A stretch of 64,000 bases of DNA from Flavobacterium enshiense (GTDB taxonomy: Bacteria; Bacteroidota; Bacteroidia; Flavobacteriales; Flavobacteriaceae): the NCBI RefSeq assembly GCF_022836875.1, contig NZ_CP090376.1, forward strand, positions 620,001-684,000. The letters are read 5' to 3'. Below, piece after piece: positions 45,601-52,854 of the stretch. The notes beneath the pieces were generated by a model. That model had not been told where the DNA came from and made no database searches. It saw nothing but the letters and a program-made list of their open reading frames with translations. The first letter of the stretch is position 1. Each line of letters opens with the position of its first letter. The translations under genes and the position numbers were made by a program.

Positions 45601-46593
45601 CACGTTCCAAGCAATATACACCGCACCTGTTAACGGGTTGTTTGAAGCGTCAACTAAATTTACGATTTTCTCAGCATACGTAGTATTACTGTAAGATGTT
45701 AAAGGAACTATTGTCTGAGTAAAATTCGCAACAGCTGAGCCCGTCGTCGATAACATAACTTTAAAATCATTAGCATCGGTTGCCGACTGAACTTTATACA
45801 GAAACCTTAATCGCTTCGGACGAGGCGACGAATTTAAATTAATCTTTGGCGAAATCAACCAATCGTTATTGTTACCATTATTGCCATCTGTTAATATCGA
45901 GGCAGATTGATTCCCTTCAATAGGAGTAGTTGCCCAGTCCATGTTCCACGAATCCGCATCTCCATTTACGTTTGAAACAGTCCAGCACTGTTGGCTAATA
46001 GAAATCGAGTTGAAACCTTCCCTAAAAGTAACAGGAAACATATCACATGTTGTATAAAAAATAAACGGCCCGGACCAAGCACTCACGTCACTGGCAGAAC
46101 ATACCGCTCTTACGTAAAACTCATACCCAGTTAATGGACTTAAATTCGATACTGTAAATGGGTGATTTGTAACGGGTATAATAGTACCTCCTGTTGGTGA
46201 ACCATATCCCTCATCCTGAATAACAATTTCCCATTGCGTTTCACTTGAGCCCGCAGTCCACTGTAATGTAGCGGTAGTTCCTGTAGCACTTACTAACGTC
46301 AAACCTGTTGGTTGAGGACAAGCTAACGCCAGATTGCTTGTTGGTGTTCCCCCCAACTTATTCGAGGACAAACCAACGCTTGTTTGCTTCGTTGCGTTTA
46401 CTACTAAATTGGCTGCATCTGGAGTTGTTGATAAAAAACCACCAGTTTTCGGTACTCTGTTTTTTTCAAAACCATTGTTTTCCACAAACCATCCTGAAGA
46501 AAAAATCCCTTCATCACTCACGCCTCCTATAAGCCGGGAATACACCAGCACAGAAAACAACGACATGATAATTAACAATGTATTTTTTTTCAT
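39682..46593 (-). CDS. Giant multidomain T9SS type B surface protein (2,303 aa)
   Basis: A signal peptide (MKKNTLLIIMSLFSVLVYS) is followed by an Fn3 domain and a cleaved-adhesin jellyroll (encoded about 45550-46030). A second Fn3 and a domain with NSGDVWFQFRAINPSHTID come next, then a DUF642-like jellyroll (about 44830-44090) and five 66-residue repeats (44073-43090). A region of PKD-like and Ig-like domains follows, including four PKD-like units (41530-40425), and a C-terminal type B T9SS domain (FTPNGDGYNDTWNIWS ... IFDRYGKLIKQIVPG). It shares the middle block with giant protein 1 but has a different N terminus and long PKD-like stalk. It is likely exported with PorP/SprF help and cell-surface exposed. 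Confidence 0.9.
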   Translation of the reverse strand: MKKNTLLIIMSLFSVLVYSRLIGGVSDEGIFSSGWFVENNGFEKNRVPKTGGFLSTTPDAANLVVNATKQTSVGLSSNKLGGTPTSNLALACPQPTGLTLVSATGTTATLQWTAGSSETQWEIVIQDEGYGSPTGGTIIPVTNHPFTVSNLSPLTGYEFYVRAVCSASDVSAWSGPFIFYTTCDMFPVTFREGFNSISISQQCWTVSNVNGDADSWNMDWATTPIEGNQSASILTDGNNGNNNDWLISPKINLNSSPRPKRLRFLYKVQSATDANDFKVMLSTTGSAVANFTQTIVPLTSYSNTTYAEKIVNLVDASNNPLTGAVYIAWNVPAGGLDGNRLYIDDVIVEDIPTCPNPTNLTASSMGYTSATLNWTPGYNETKWEVIALPTGSTAPNATSTGTVVNTPPPYVMNGLLATTTYDFYVRAVCSTTDVSTWLGPVTATTLTGYDQCSMPLDIPASNTNSCTVVRNMSMIGSTVSPQGGTCGTNNSGDVWFQFRAINPSHTIDLLNFTFPPAPVQQGVAQPIALTLYSGTCGSLTQIACSLNNSITATGLQVNTVYLVRASINTTTTNLNVKFDVCVKTPPPPSNGSTLNCMINTVNYDFELPVIGGTGPSFPIDHTMLGWRTTAPDHVIEVWPAPNYENHPAYSGRQFIELNGTTDSEVYQDYATPTTTVFSYGFAHKGRWGVDIVELLAGPPGGPYTSITTKPTGAAAWAYYTGTYVVPNGQPVTRFIFKALDSSNHNKTVGNFLDAITFTADNSIISASPYTLDCNTNTTTVTAAGMGIWSADSTNPAAAVIANTTANTTAITGFTVPGTYKFKWTTLYCVSEVVITYINNGNVVPSFTQVAPVCSSAAIPALPTTSINGVTGTWSPAINNMATTTYTFTPNAGQCASAVPMTITVNPGATPTFTQVAAICPGDTLAALPTTSIEGIAGTWSPALNNMATTNYIFTPTTGQCASAAQMTITVNPGVTPSFTQPAPICSGGTLSALPTTSNNGITGTWAPALNNTATTVYTFTPTAGQCASAVPMTITVDPKVTPSFTQPAPICSGSTLAALPTTSNNGITGTWAPALNNTATTNYTFTPDAGQCAIAVPMTITVDPIVTPTFTQPAPICSGSTLSALPTTSNNGITGVWTPALNNTATTNYTFTPDGGQCASSVPMTITVNQLPTVTVNDAGICTGDTATIQATVLPAGGTYSYAWTVPAGFPDPGNVPSFTTTTLGSYSVVVTNTATNCSAGDSGNVTANSSGGNLNLHCGGYNNDPDHPNAIYMDWSNLPGITSFNYSYSIAGGPVVTGSQNAPSSIYIVTNGQPITFTVSGVGSACVAPQTVTCGCPSPMINAVPNVSACSGQSVNQVNFATSDAFDTISWTNSNPAIGLAASGTSNFIPSFTAATVTTPQTATITVVLTKFGCTGPARTFTITINPLPTVTVNDPVTCSGINTTVTAVPGTAGTYNYAWTVPAGFPDPGNVASFPTSTAGTYSVVITNSVTGCVSASDSGTVTVNPLPSASIAISGASTICTGTSTGIAISGTPNATVNYTINGTPASVTIPASGGPVNISTGILSAQTTYQLTNVTAGGCTASLSQQFVVVNIAPQPTASISGATSVCFNSSADIKFEGTAGATVGYTVNSGAIQTVVLGAGGTATVSTGNLTANATYTLVNVTAATAPNCVQQLTGSVTVTVVQTPTVTDPGPQTLCSGQSTGIRLQGPVPNTTFTWTYTQTGGVTGASNGSGNIISQVLTSGTASGTVTYTITPAVGSCIGTPITVTVTVNPVPVVNVINAAPSICTGGSTNITMSSTIPSATFSWNVTQTGSVTGATSGTGSSINQLLTASGTTVGQAVYTIIPYINGCQGAPKTVTVTVYPKPTITASPSSTILCSGGKTNIVLNSNVPNTVYTWTALPNGVFGALSGTGNIISQTLTTAGSIAGTVTYTITSTVNGCTGNTVTATVTVNPTPEIFSDANPPAICSGDSSGITVNPNIVGTSISWTVVQNGVTGASDGSGSETTPGAGIPIGQILTTTGNAQGTVIYTITPINNGCAGDPKTVTVRVNPTPKINIPDGLICVDATTGALMYGYPMNTGLSEADYDFQWYFENNMNNVIAMTSSYTATKAGMYTVSIMNAVTGCTDVFMIEVKASNPATTATAVVTNYFEDTQAITVTVAGNGSYLYSLDGGAFQTSNVFVNVLPGEHTVTIHDEAGCTDITLEHIVTIGYPRFFTPNGDGYNDTWNIWSLSDDQPNAEIHIFDRYGKLIKQIVPGGNGWDGLFNGQNLPSTDYWFTVKYKENGAEKLFKAHFSMKR
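40425..41530 (-). repeat. Four tandem PKD-like coding repeats in giant protein 2
   Basis: Units of about 90 residues share (I/L)C(S/T)G(Q/G)xT near the start, a central T(F/Y)xWT and GxGNIISQxLT, and a YTITPxxxGCxGxPxTVTVTV end, matching PKD-like domains of Bacteroidetes surface proteins. Confidence 0.8.
43090..44073 (-). repeat. Five tandem ~197-bp coding repeats (66-aa units) in giant protein 2
   Basis: The units read TPTFTQPAPICSGSTLAALP, TTSNNGITGTWAPALNN, then TATTxYTFTPDAGQCA and VPMTITV. Units 3-5 are nearly identical, which suggests recent duplication or gene conversion. Confidence 0.9.
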
Positions 46594-46629
46594 AACAATA
46601 ATAAAACAGTTTTTTGTTTGTATAATTTC

Positions 46630-46637
46630 CAAATTTA
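46630..46637 (-). promoter_or_regulatory. Putative -7 promoter motif of giant protein 2
   Basis: The minus strand reads TAAATTTG inside AATATAAATTTGG, identical to the motif upstream of giant protein 1 and about the same distance (37 bases) from the start. Confidence 0.5.
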
Positions 46638-46905
46638 TATTAAAATTATTGGCATATTCATCCTAAATAATCATATTCACAAAATATTATGTATTTGTTA
46701 ATTTTAGTTAACTTTTCGTTTATTTATAAAAAAAACAGAAAAATCTGTGTTTAATTACTAATAATTAAGAAAGAAACGAAATATTTAATATGATTAATAA
46801 TCCAAATCCTATGTTTTCCTTTCAAAAAAAGAAATAGACAAATCTCATTTATCTTATGAAGTTTTGGACTGGCAAAGAAAGTGTGAACAAAAAACGTGTA
46901 AACAA
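46638..46905. other. AT-rich intergenic region
   Basis: The stretch between the giant gene 2 promoter and the ompA relic is strongly AT-rich, and I see no gene, hairpin or RNA in it. Confidence 0.5.
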
Positions 46906-47367
46906 AAAAAGCGCTTAATGAGGGCGCTTTTTCAATCATTTTACAAGATTGGCTATTTCTTCACAATCATGAACTCAGAACGTCTGTTTTTAACATGTTC
47001 CTCGTCTGTACATTGGTCACATTGTACTTTCGGCCCGCTCTACCTGATCCTTTGCCGGAGATGCGGTCTTTAGCAATTCCTTTCGGAATCATGTACTGCA
47101 CCGTAGCTTTGGCACGACGATCGCACAAGTTCATGTTTAACTGATCCGTTCCGCGGTTGACCGTGTGCGATTAACCATAATCACCATGTTCGGGCTGTTT
47201 TTCATTACCTGAAACAATTTGTCTAACTCAAATATACCTTGCTTGGTGATGTTACTCTTGTTGTATTTAAAGAAGATATCGTTTAAGATACCTCTGTTTC
47301 CCTTACGATAACATCGATTGGATCCAATTCCGCCACAATAGGCATTTCACCGCCTTTGGATTTGACT
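46906..47367 (-). pseudogene. Decayed copy of the ompA-like gene 3' end with terminator
   Basis: This stretch aligns along its length with 28652-29110, the last ~140 codons of the intact ompA-like gene plus its terminator, in the same orientation. About nine bases in ten match by eye. Frame-breaking changes are visible: one T missing at about 47170 (TGCGATTAACC instead of TGCGATTTAACC), a scrambled stretch at 47030-47045, and a changed block near 47290-47310. The terminator stem is also degraded. Nothing upstream of it resembles the rest of an ompA or porP gene, so it is a remnant of a lost module. Confidence 0.9.
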
Positions 47368-47430
47368 AAAACCGAGGAATGGAATTAACAACATAAAATC
47401 AAAATGTAATTATACTCATAACATTTTGTG

Positions 47431-47448
47431 GCTATTTTGCAAAATAGC
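47431..47448. promoter_or_regulatory. Perfect 18-bp palindrome upstream of hflX
   Basis: GCTATTTTGCAAAATAGC is its own reverse complement. It lies 46 bases before the hflX ATG, just upstream of the likely promoter, so it could be a regulator-binding site. Confidence 0.5.
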
Positions 47449-47468
47449 TTATTGTTACATTAATTACT

Positions 47469-47476
47469 TATTTTTG
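47469..47476 (+). promoter_or_regulatory. Putative -7 promoter motif of hflX
   Basis: TATTTTTG matches TAnnTTTG and lies 18 bases upstream of the ATG. The nearest TTG (47452-47454) is 14 bases away, a little close for -33. Confidence 0.4.
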
Positions 47477-47493
47477 CAGTTCAATTCAGAAAT

Positions 47494-48723
47494 ATGCTAG
47501 AAAAAGTAACACATAACTTTGAGAAAACTGTCATCGTAGGGATTGTCACGCAACAGCAAAACGAAGACAAACTCAACGAATACCTGGACGAATTGGAATT
47601 TCTTACCTTCACCGCCGGCGGAGAGGTAGTTAAACGATTTTCTCAGAAAATGGACAAACCCAACCCAAAAACTTTTGTAGGGACAGGGAAAATGGAAGAA
47701 ATCAATCTATATATAAAGGAGAATGATGTCGCCACGGTAATTTTTGATGATGAGCTTACTCCCGCACAACAAAAGAACATCACCAAAATTCTAGATTGTA
47801 AAGTACTGGACCGAACCAACCTCATCCTTGACATATTTGCGCAGCGTGCAGAAACATCGTATGCGCGAACCCAGGTAGAATTAGCTCAATGTCAATATTT
47901 ACTACCCCGACTATCCGGTATGTGGACGCACTTGGAACGTCAGCGAGGAGGTATCGGTATGCGTGGTCCCGGGGAAACTGAGATAGAAACCGACCGTCGA
48001 ATTGTCCGCGACCGTATTGCCTTGCTGAAAGAGAAAATTAAAACCATCGACAAGCAGATGTCGGTGCAGAGAAGCAACCGTGGCGCCATGGTTCGAGTGG
48101 CTTTAGTGGGTTACACCAATGTAGGAAAATCTACTTTAATGAATGCAGTAGGGAAAAGCGATGTTTTTGTGGAAAACAAACTCTTCGCAACCCTAGACAC
48201 GACCGTGCGCAAGGTGGTAATAAAAAACCTTCCTTTTTTATTGTCTGATACGGTTGGATTCATACGTAAATTACCTACTCAGCTGGTAGAATCATTCAAA
48301 AGTACCTTAGATGAAGTACGCGAAGCAGATTTGCTATTACATGTGGTAGACATTTCGCATGCTGATTTTGAGGATCATATTACTTCGGTAAATCAGATTT
48401 TACAGGATATTAAAAGCGCTGACAAGCCAACCATCATGGTTTTCAACAAAATTGACTCCTATAAGCACCTGACGATTGCTGAAGACGATCTGATAACCGA
48501 AAAAACAACAAAACACTACACTCTTGAGGAATGGAAAAACACCTGGATGTCTAAAGTCGGAGAAGACCACGCTTTATTCATATCTGCCAAGAAAAAAGAG
48601 AATTTTGAAGAGTTCCGTGAAAAAGCATATGAAGCAGTGAGGGAAATTCATATCACCCGCTTCCCTTACAACAAATTCCTTTATCCCGATTATAAGGATG
48701 CTATTGAAAAAGAAGACGAATAA
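47494..48723 (+). CDS. hflX: GTPase HflX
   Basis: HflX is a ribosome-binding GTPase that splits stalled ribosomes, especially under stress. The 409-residue protein has the HflX N-terminal domain (about 20-130; PNPKTFVGTGKMEEI), the coiled-coil linker with GMRGPGETEIETDRR (about 155-170), and the GTPase domain with G1 GYTNVGKST, G3 DTVGF and G4 FNKID. The C-terminal part is normal length. The ATG at 47494 gives MLEKVTHNFEKTVIVG, as in homologues. It is separated from the giant gene region by the ompA relic. Confidence 0.96.
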   Translation: MLEKVTHNFEKTVIVGIVTQQQNEDKLNEYLDELEFLTFTAGGEVVKRFSQKMDKPNPKTFVGTGKMEEINLYIKENDVATVIFDDELTPAQQKNITKILDCKVLDRTNLILDIFAQRAETSYARTQVELAQCQYLLPRLSGMWTHLERQRGGIGMRGPGETEIETDRRIVRDRIALLKEKIKTIDKQMSVQRSNRGAMVRVALVGYTNVGKSTLMNAVGKSDVFVENKLFATLDTTVRKVVIKNLPFLLSDTVGFIRKLPTQLVESFKSTLDEVREADLLLHVVDISHADFEDHITSVNQILQDIKSADKPTIMVFNKIDSYKHLTIAEDDLITEKTTKHYTLEEWKNTWMSKVGEDHALFISAKKKENFEEFREKAYEAVREIHITRFPYNKFLYPDYKDAIEKEDE

Positions 48724-48755
48724 AAAAATCCCATCGATATCGATGGGATTTTTTT
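48722..48755. terminator. Bidirectional terminator between hflX and the DUF3078 gene
   Basis: A long palindrome centred on ATCGATATCGAT (CCCATCGATATCGATGGG) is flanked by A and T runs. It serves both convergent genes. Confidence 0.93.
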
Positions 48756-48757
48756 AT

Positions 48758-49633
48758 CTAAAAGCCAAAGTTTACAGCTAGACCAAAAACCTGACGGGTC
48801 TGAAATCCACGAAAAGCATTATCATCATAAATGGTCTGGAAGGCAAAATTAGTTGTCAAGTACTTATTTATTTTCATGACTACATTCATCTGGTAATCCA
48901 GATCAACATTCTGGGTATCTTCCAGATAATTTGAGTACAAGCTCAGAATGTTTTCAATTGAAACATTGGCCATGATAATAATCTTATAATAACCCGCGAC
49001 ATAAGCTCCTAATTCATATCGCATGCTTTCCCCTTCTTTTACACCGAAATAAGCCTCATTGGGCAATGTGTGCCCACTGTCAACAAATGTAAACTTAGAG
49101 GTAAGCGGAGCAATGTTAAACCTTATGTTGTCATTCTTTTTCCAAAGCATTCCGGGTCCGAAAGTAAGATATCCCGGAGAAAGGAAATCGGAGTATTCGG
49201 TTCTGATTTCAGTACCGTTAGCATCTTTATCATAAATGTAGCCCACTGTAAATTGTGTCTTGAAGTTGGCAAAGAAAGAATACGACCAATAACCCTTTGC
49301 TTTTTTACCTAAGAGAGAATATAATTCCAGTCGGTCATCAGTTTTCTTTTCAAAAGCGGAATTTGCGGTTTTCACCAGTCCATAGGCTGCAATTATCTTA
49401 TTGTCCCAGGTCCAATCGTCTTTTTTATAATTAAAATCGTAATTAACACCCAGATTTCCGGCAAAACTGTCTTCACCTCCGGAAACCCAATGGTTAAAAC
49501 TAGACTGATTGAAAAGCAAGGAAGCGTTTCCCTTTGTCATCCAGTTTTTCGTGGTGTCCTGAACGATAACTTCCTGGGCAGAACTGCTAATTATTCCTAT
49601 AAAACATAACAAAAGTGTAATCCTTTTTTTCAT
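48758..49633 (-). CDS. DUF3078 outer membrane protein
   Basis: The 291-residue protein has a signal peptide (MKKRITLLLCFIGIISSSAQ), the DUF3078 start (WMTKGNASLLFNQSSFNHWVSGGEDS) and alternating strands ending in an aromatic strand (VFGLAVNFGF), typical of a beta-barrel. Bacteroidetes usually carry this gene near sulfur-assimilation or suf genes, as here. Function is unknown. The start chosen is the ATG giving the signal peptide. Confidence 0.9.
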   Translation of the reverse strand: MKKRITLLLCFIGIISSSAQEVIVQDTTKNWMTKGNASLLFNQSSFNHWVSGGEDSFAGNLGVNYDFNYKKDDWTWDNKIIAAYGLVKTANSAFEKKTDDRLELYSLLGKKAKGYWSYSFFANFKTQFTVGYIYDKDANGTEIRTEYSDFLSPGYLTFGPGMLWKKNDNIRFNIAPLTSKFTFVDSGHTLPNEAYFGVKEGESMRYELGAYVAGYYKIIIMANVSIENILSLYSNYLEDTQNVDLDYQMNVVMKINKYLTTNFAFQTIYDDNAFRGFQTRQVFGLAVNFGF

Positions 49634-49712
49634 AATCAGTTCTTTTTTTGCTATTACTAAAATAGCAAAAATCCTGTAAAATTCAGAAAAAAAGTACTTT
49701 TCGCTGACTACT

Positions 49713-50216
49713 TTATTTTTTCTTGTAAAGCGGAACAGAAGAGCAGGCTTCTCCAAACATGATACTCTTGGCAAATAGCATCAATTTTTGCACCGCCAAT
49801 ACGTATACTTCCTGAGGGACAGGTTTATTGGAACATCCTTTCAGTATTAAGGGTTTTCCCTGAAAAGGAGCATAATCAAGCGACTCAAGCGTTTCTTGGT
49901 ACACTGTCAGTAACAGTTCTTTCTTGGTTCCGTTAACTACTTTTAAAGCAAACGGCTGCAAAAAAACAGCAACCAAAGAATAAGCCCACGCGGGCAGAAT
50001 AGCTTCTTCGGAACAATACAAAGCAACATAAACATCTTTATATTGTGACCAATCGTGGTTTTTTAGATGGTCACGAAATTCGGTTTCCTTCAGAATAAAT
50101 CCACCAAAAAGCCATTGTGAAACGTCCAATTCAACAATAGGGTGCTTCGGGAAATAATCTTCCAGATCAAAAACCTGTAATGCGCTGTTAGCGACTCTGT
50201 TTACAATTTCGTCCAT
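49713..50216 (-). CDS. DUF2480 family protein
   Basis: The 167-residue soluble protein begins MDEIVNRVANSALQVFDLEDYFP and contains GFILKETEFRDHLK and VYVALYCSEEAILPAWAYSLV, the DUF2480 signature. It lies in the suf cluster, 75 bases from the sufT-like gene, and in related genomes keeps this position. That suggests a role linked to Fe-S assembly, though no activity is known. Confidence 0.88.
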   Translation of the reverse strand: MDEIVNRVANSALQVFDLEDYFPKHPIVELDVSQWLFGGFILKETEFRDHLKNHDWSQYKDVYVALYCSEEAILPAWAYSLVAVFLQPFALKVVNGTKKELLLTVYQETLESLDYAPFQGKPLILKGCSNKPVPQEVYVLAVQKLMLFAKSIMFGEACSSVPLYKKK

Positions 50217-50224
50217 TGTGTAAT

Positions 50225-50280
50225 TTCAGTTGCAGTTTACAGTCGCAGCAACAGAAAAACTAACTACTGCGACTAAAAAC
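50225..50280. repeat. Imperfect inverted repeat with CAGTCGCAG core
   Basis: CAGTTTACAGTCGCAG at 50231-50248 is matched by a reverse-complement copy (CTGCGACTAAAAACTG) ending at 50281. The core is the same as in the moxR-DUF58 gap (10253-10278). Confidence 0.6.
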
Positions 50281-50290
50281 TGTTTGCAAA

Positions 50291-50614
50291 TTATAACATT
50301 CCTAATTCCAATTTCGCTTCTTCACTCATCAAATCCTTGCTCCAAGGCGGATCGAAAGTGATTTCCACTTCACATGATTTTACAGCATCTATGGATTTTA
50401 TTTTCTCTTCTACTTCCATTGGCAAAGTCTCAGCTACCGGACAGTTTGGAGATGTTAAAGTCATAAGGATTTTTACTTCATTGTCTTCATTGATCATTAC
50501 GTCGTAAATCAATCCTAATTCGTAAATATCCACAGGGATTTCCGGGTCGTAAATGCCTTTTAATACTTTTACAACATCCTCTCCTAAATTGATTGTATCG
50601 TTAAATTCTTCCAT
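50291..50614 (-). CDS. SufT/MIP18 (DUF59) family Fe-S assembly protein
   Basis: The 107-residue MIP18-family protein has the conserved YDPEIPVDIYELGLIYDV and the motif LTSPNCPVAETLP with its cysteine. Proteins of this family help mature or deliver Fe-S clusters. It sits just downstream of sufE on the same strand. The ATG at 50614 (MEEFNDTINLG) is preferred over the longer frame. Confidence 0.9.
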   Translation of the reverse strand: MEEFNDTINLGEDVVKVLKGIYDPEIPVDIYELGLIYDVMINEDNEVKILMTLTSPNCPVAETLPMEVEEKIKSIDAVKSCEVEITFDPPWSKDLMSEEAKLELGML

Positions 50615-50653
50615 TTTTATTTCATTGCGAGTTCGCAAAGCTATTTCTGTTAA

Positions 50654-51073
50654 TTAATTCTTAGCCTGAAAGGCCAAAGCATACATTTTAATTTGTTTTA
50701 TCATCGACACCAGTCCGTTGGCACGGGTAGGCGACAAATGCTCTTTTAATCCGATTTCGTCGATAAAAGCCGTATCTGCGTCCAAAATCGATTTCGGCGA
50801 CTGATTCGAAAAGGCGCGCACTAAAATAGCGATGATTCCTTTGGTGATGATCGCATCACTATCCGCTGTAAATATGATATTCCCGTTTTTTTCTTCGGCG
50901 TGAACCCATACTTTAGACTGGCACCCTTTTATTGTATTCTCATCCGTCTTGAATTGTTCATCAATCAACGGAAGATCTTTTCCTAAGTCAATGACATATT
51001 GAAAACGTTCATCCCAATCATCAAACATGGAGAACTCGTCAATAATCTCATTCTGTATTTCCTTAATTGTCAT
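50654..51073 (-). CDS. sufE: Cysteine desulfuration protein SufE
   Basis: SufE accepts persulfide sulfur from SufS and passes it to the SufBCD scaffold. The protein has 139 residues and shows the active-site cysteine in TIKGCQSKVWVHAE. The remaining fold (LGKDLPLIDE, LVRAFSNQSPKSILDAD) matches the family. The start MTIKEIQNEIIDE is 1 base from the end of the upstream lipoprotein gene, consistent with coupling in the same operon. Confidence 0.95.
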   Translation of the reverse strand: MTIKEIQNEIIDEFSMFDDWDERFQYVIDLGKDLPLIDEQFKTDENTIKGCQSKVWVHAEEKNGNIIFTADSDAIITKGIIAILVRAFSNQSPKSILDADTAFIDEIGLKEHLSPTRANGLVSMIKQIKMYALAFQAKN

Positions 51074-51074
51074 T

Positions 51075-51557
51075 TTATTGTGTCTTTTTGGCCAAAGCAA
51101 CTATCTTATTTACTAATTTTTCAATTTCTGCAGGCGGATAACCATGATCGAAACCTTGCGTTTCATATCGGTTGCTGTCTACCAGAAACGCGATGTTGGC
51201 ATGTGCTGCCCCATCATAAAAACGTTTTTCCGTTGGCCATTTTAAATCTTTCACCGTTTGGAGATTTACAACTTTTGCAAGTTTCTCTATCTCTTTCCAG
51301 TCGGCATCGCTTACCGGAGTTGCAGGAAGTGACTTTTTATTTTCATCCCTATTTGTTGAGATGTATAATTTATGATCCTCAGCTCTTATAAAAAGAAAAA
51401 AACCTCTTGAATTCGCTTCGTATTCGATAACCGGCATTACATTTTGCTGATCCGCTGTTTTCATTTCAGTCGCATTCGATTGTTCGGCAGCCTTTTTTTG
51501 ACAGTTGCAGCTTGCGAAAGTCAGTGTCAGGGCCACTAAAAGAGTGATTCTTTTCAT
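51075..51557 (-). CDS. Lipoprotein between sufS and sufE
   Basis: The 160-residue protein has a lipobox (TFASC, cysteine near residue 17), a short Ala/Glu/Gln linker and a globular domain (about 45-160; ANSRGFFLFIRAEDHKLYISTNRDE ... KLVNKIVALAKK). I do not recognise a family. It lies inside the sufS-sufE gap and is tightly packed (12 bases after sufS, 1 base before sufE), so it is cotranscribed, but a Fe-S role cannot be inferred for a lipoprotein. Confidence 0.75.
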   Translation of the reverse strand: MKRITLLVALTLTFASCNCQKKAAEQSNATEMKTADQQNVMPVIEYEANSRGFFLFIRAEDHKLYISTNRDENKKSLPATPVSDADWKEIEKLAKVVNLQTVKDLKWPTEKRFYDGAAHANIAFLVDSNRYETQGFDHGYPPAEIEKLVNKIVALAKKTQ

Positions 51558-51569
51558 AGTTTACAGGTT

Positions 51570-52784
51570 TTAAGATAACATTCGCTGCGCTTTTTTAACC
51601 GCTTCCACAAAGATATCAATTTCTTCTTTGGTATTGTAGAACGCAAAACTGGCTCGTATCGTACCCGGAATATTGAAGTAATTCATAATCGGCTGTGTAC
51701 AATGATGGCCGGTTCGCACCGCTATACCTAATTTATCTATAATCGTGCCTATGTCATAAGGATGAATCCCTTCGATGTTGAACGAAATTACGGAAGCCTT
51801 GTTTTCACCGGTTCCATAGATTTTCAACCCTTCGATCTCCATCAGGCGTTTCGTGCCGTACTCCAATAATTCTTGTTCGTATTTTGCAATATTACCAAAA
51901 CCGATATCATTCAGATAATCGATTGCTTTTCCTAATACAATTCCACCCACAATATTAGGTGTTCCCGCTTCGAATTTATGTGGTAAGTCGGCATAAGTAG
52001 TTTTCTCGAAAGTAACTTCTTTAATCATTTCACCTCCACCCTGATAAGGCGGCAATTGGTTCAGCCAACTTTCTTTTCCGTACAAAATCCCTACTCCGGT
52101 TGGTCCGCATACTTTATGCCCTGAAAACACGTAGAAATCACAATCCAACTCCTGTACATCGGGACGCAAATGCGGTGTAGCCTGTGCGCCGTCAATTAAA
52201 ACAGCGGCACCAACGCCGTGCGCTTTATCGATAATATATTTAATAGGGTTCACCGTTCCCAATGCGTTGGAAATGTGGTTAACCGCTACAATTTTAGTCT
52301 TCTCAGAAAGTAATTTGTCGAATTCGGAAATAATCAATTCTCCTTTGTCATCCATTGGGATTACAACAAGCTTCGCTCCGGTTCTTTCGCACAAAAACTG
52401 CCACGGCACAATGTTGCTGTGGTGCTCTAAAGCGGAAACCATTACCTCATCCCCTGCTTTTACAATCGATGCAAAACCATTCGCTACCAGGTTGATCCCT
52501 TGGGTCGTTCCTGAAGTAAAGATGATTTCGTGATTGTGTTTCGCGTTCAGGTGTGCCTGGATTGTATTTCTGGAAACTTCATAGGCATCCGTTGCGAGCT
52601 GACTCAACGTATGCACACCGCGATGGATGTTGGCATTGATCTCGCTGTAATATTGGGAAATCGCATCGATGACCACCTGAGGTTTCTGGGCCGTAGCGCC
52701 GTTATCAAAATACACAAGTGGTTTTCCGTTTACGGTTTGGGACAATATCGGGAATTGTGCTCTTACTTTTTGAACATCAAACAT
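51570..52784 (-). CDS. sufS: Cysteine desulfurase SufS
   Basis: SufS is the PLP-dependent group II cysteine desulfurase that provides sulfur for Fe-S clusters. The 404-residue protein has the PLP lysine in FSGHKVCGPTG (about residue 226), the active-site cysteine in RTGHHCTQP (about residue 364), and the start MFDVQKVRAQFPIL. It follows the membrane-protein pair and precedes the lipoprotein and sufE. Confidence 0.96.
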   Translation of the reverse strand: MFDVQKVRAQFPILSQTVNGKPLVYFDNGATAQKPQVVIDAISQYYSEINANIHRGVHTLSQLATDAYEVSRNTIQAHLNAKHNHEIIFTSGTTQGINLVANGFASIVKAGDEVMVSALEHHSNIVPWQFLCERTGAKLVVIPMDDKGELIISEFDKLLSEKTKIVAVNHISNALGTVNPIKYIIDKAHGVGAAVLIDGAQATPHLRPDVQELDCDFYVFSGHKVCGPTGVGILYGKESWLNQLPPYQGGGEMIKEVTFEKTTYADLPHKFEAGTPNIVGGIVLGKAIDYLNDIGFGNIAKYEQELLEYGTKRLMEIEGLKIYGTGENKASVISFNIEGIHPYDIGTIIDKLGIAVRTGHHCTQPIMNYFNIPGTIRASFAFYNTKEEIDIFVEAVKKAQRMLS

Positions 52785-52854
52785 TTTACTACTACTAATT
52801 TCTGCAAATTTACATCTTGTTTATTTAAAATTGGTATAAATAAATGATAAAATA

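Noticed and set aside
46864..47073. A 69-codon plus-strand open frame in the ompA relic
   Set aside because: It is the antisense reading of the decayed ompA tail; the intact copy has a matching shadow frame.
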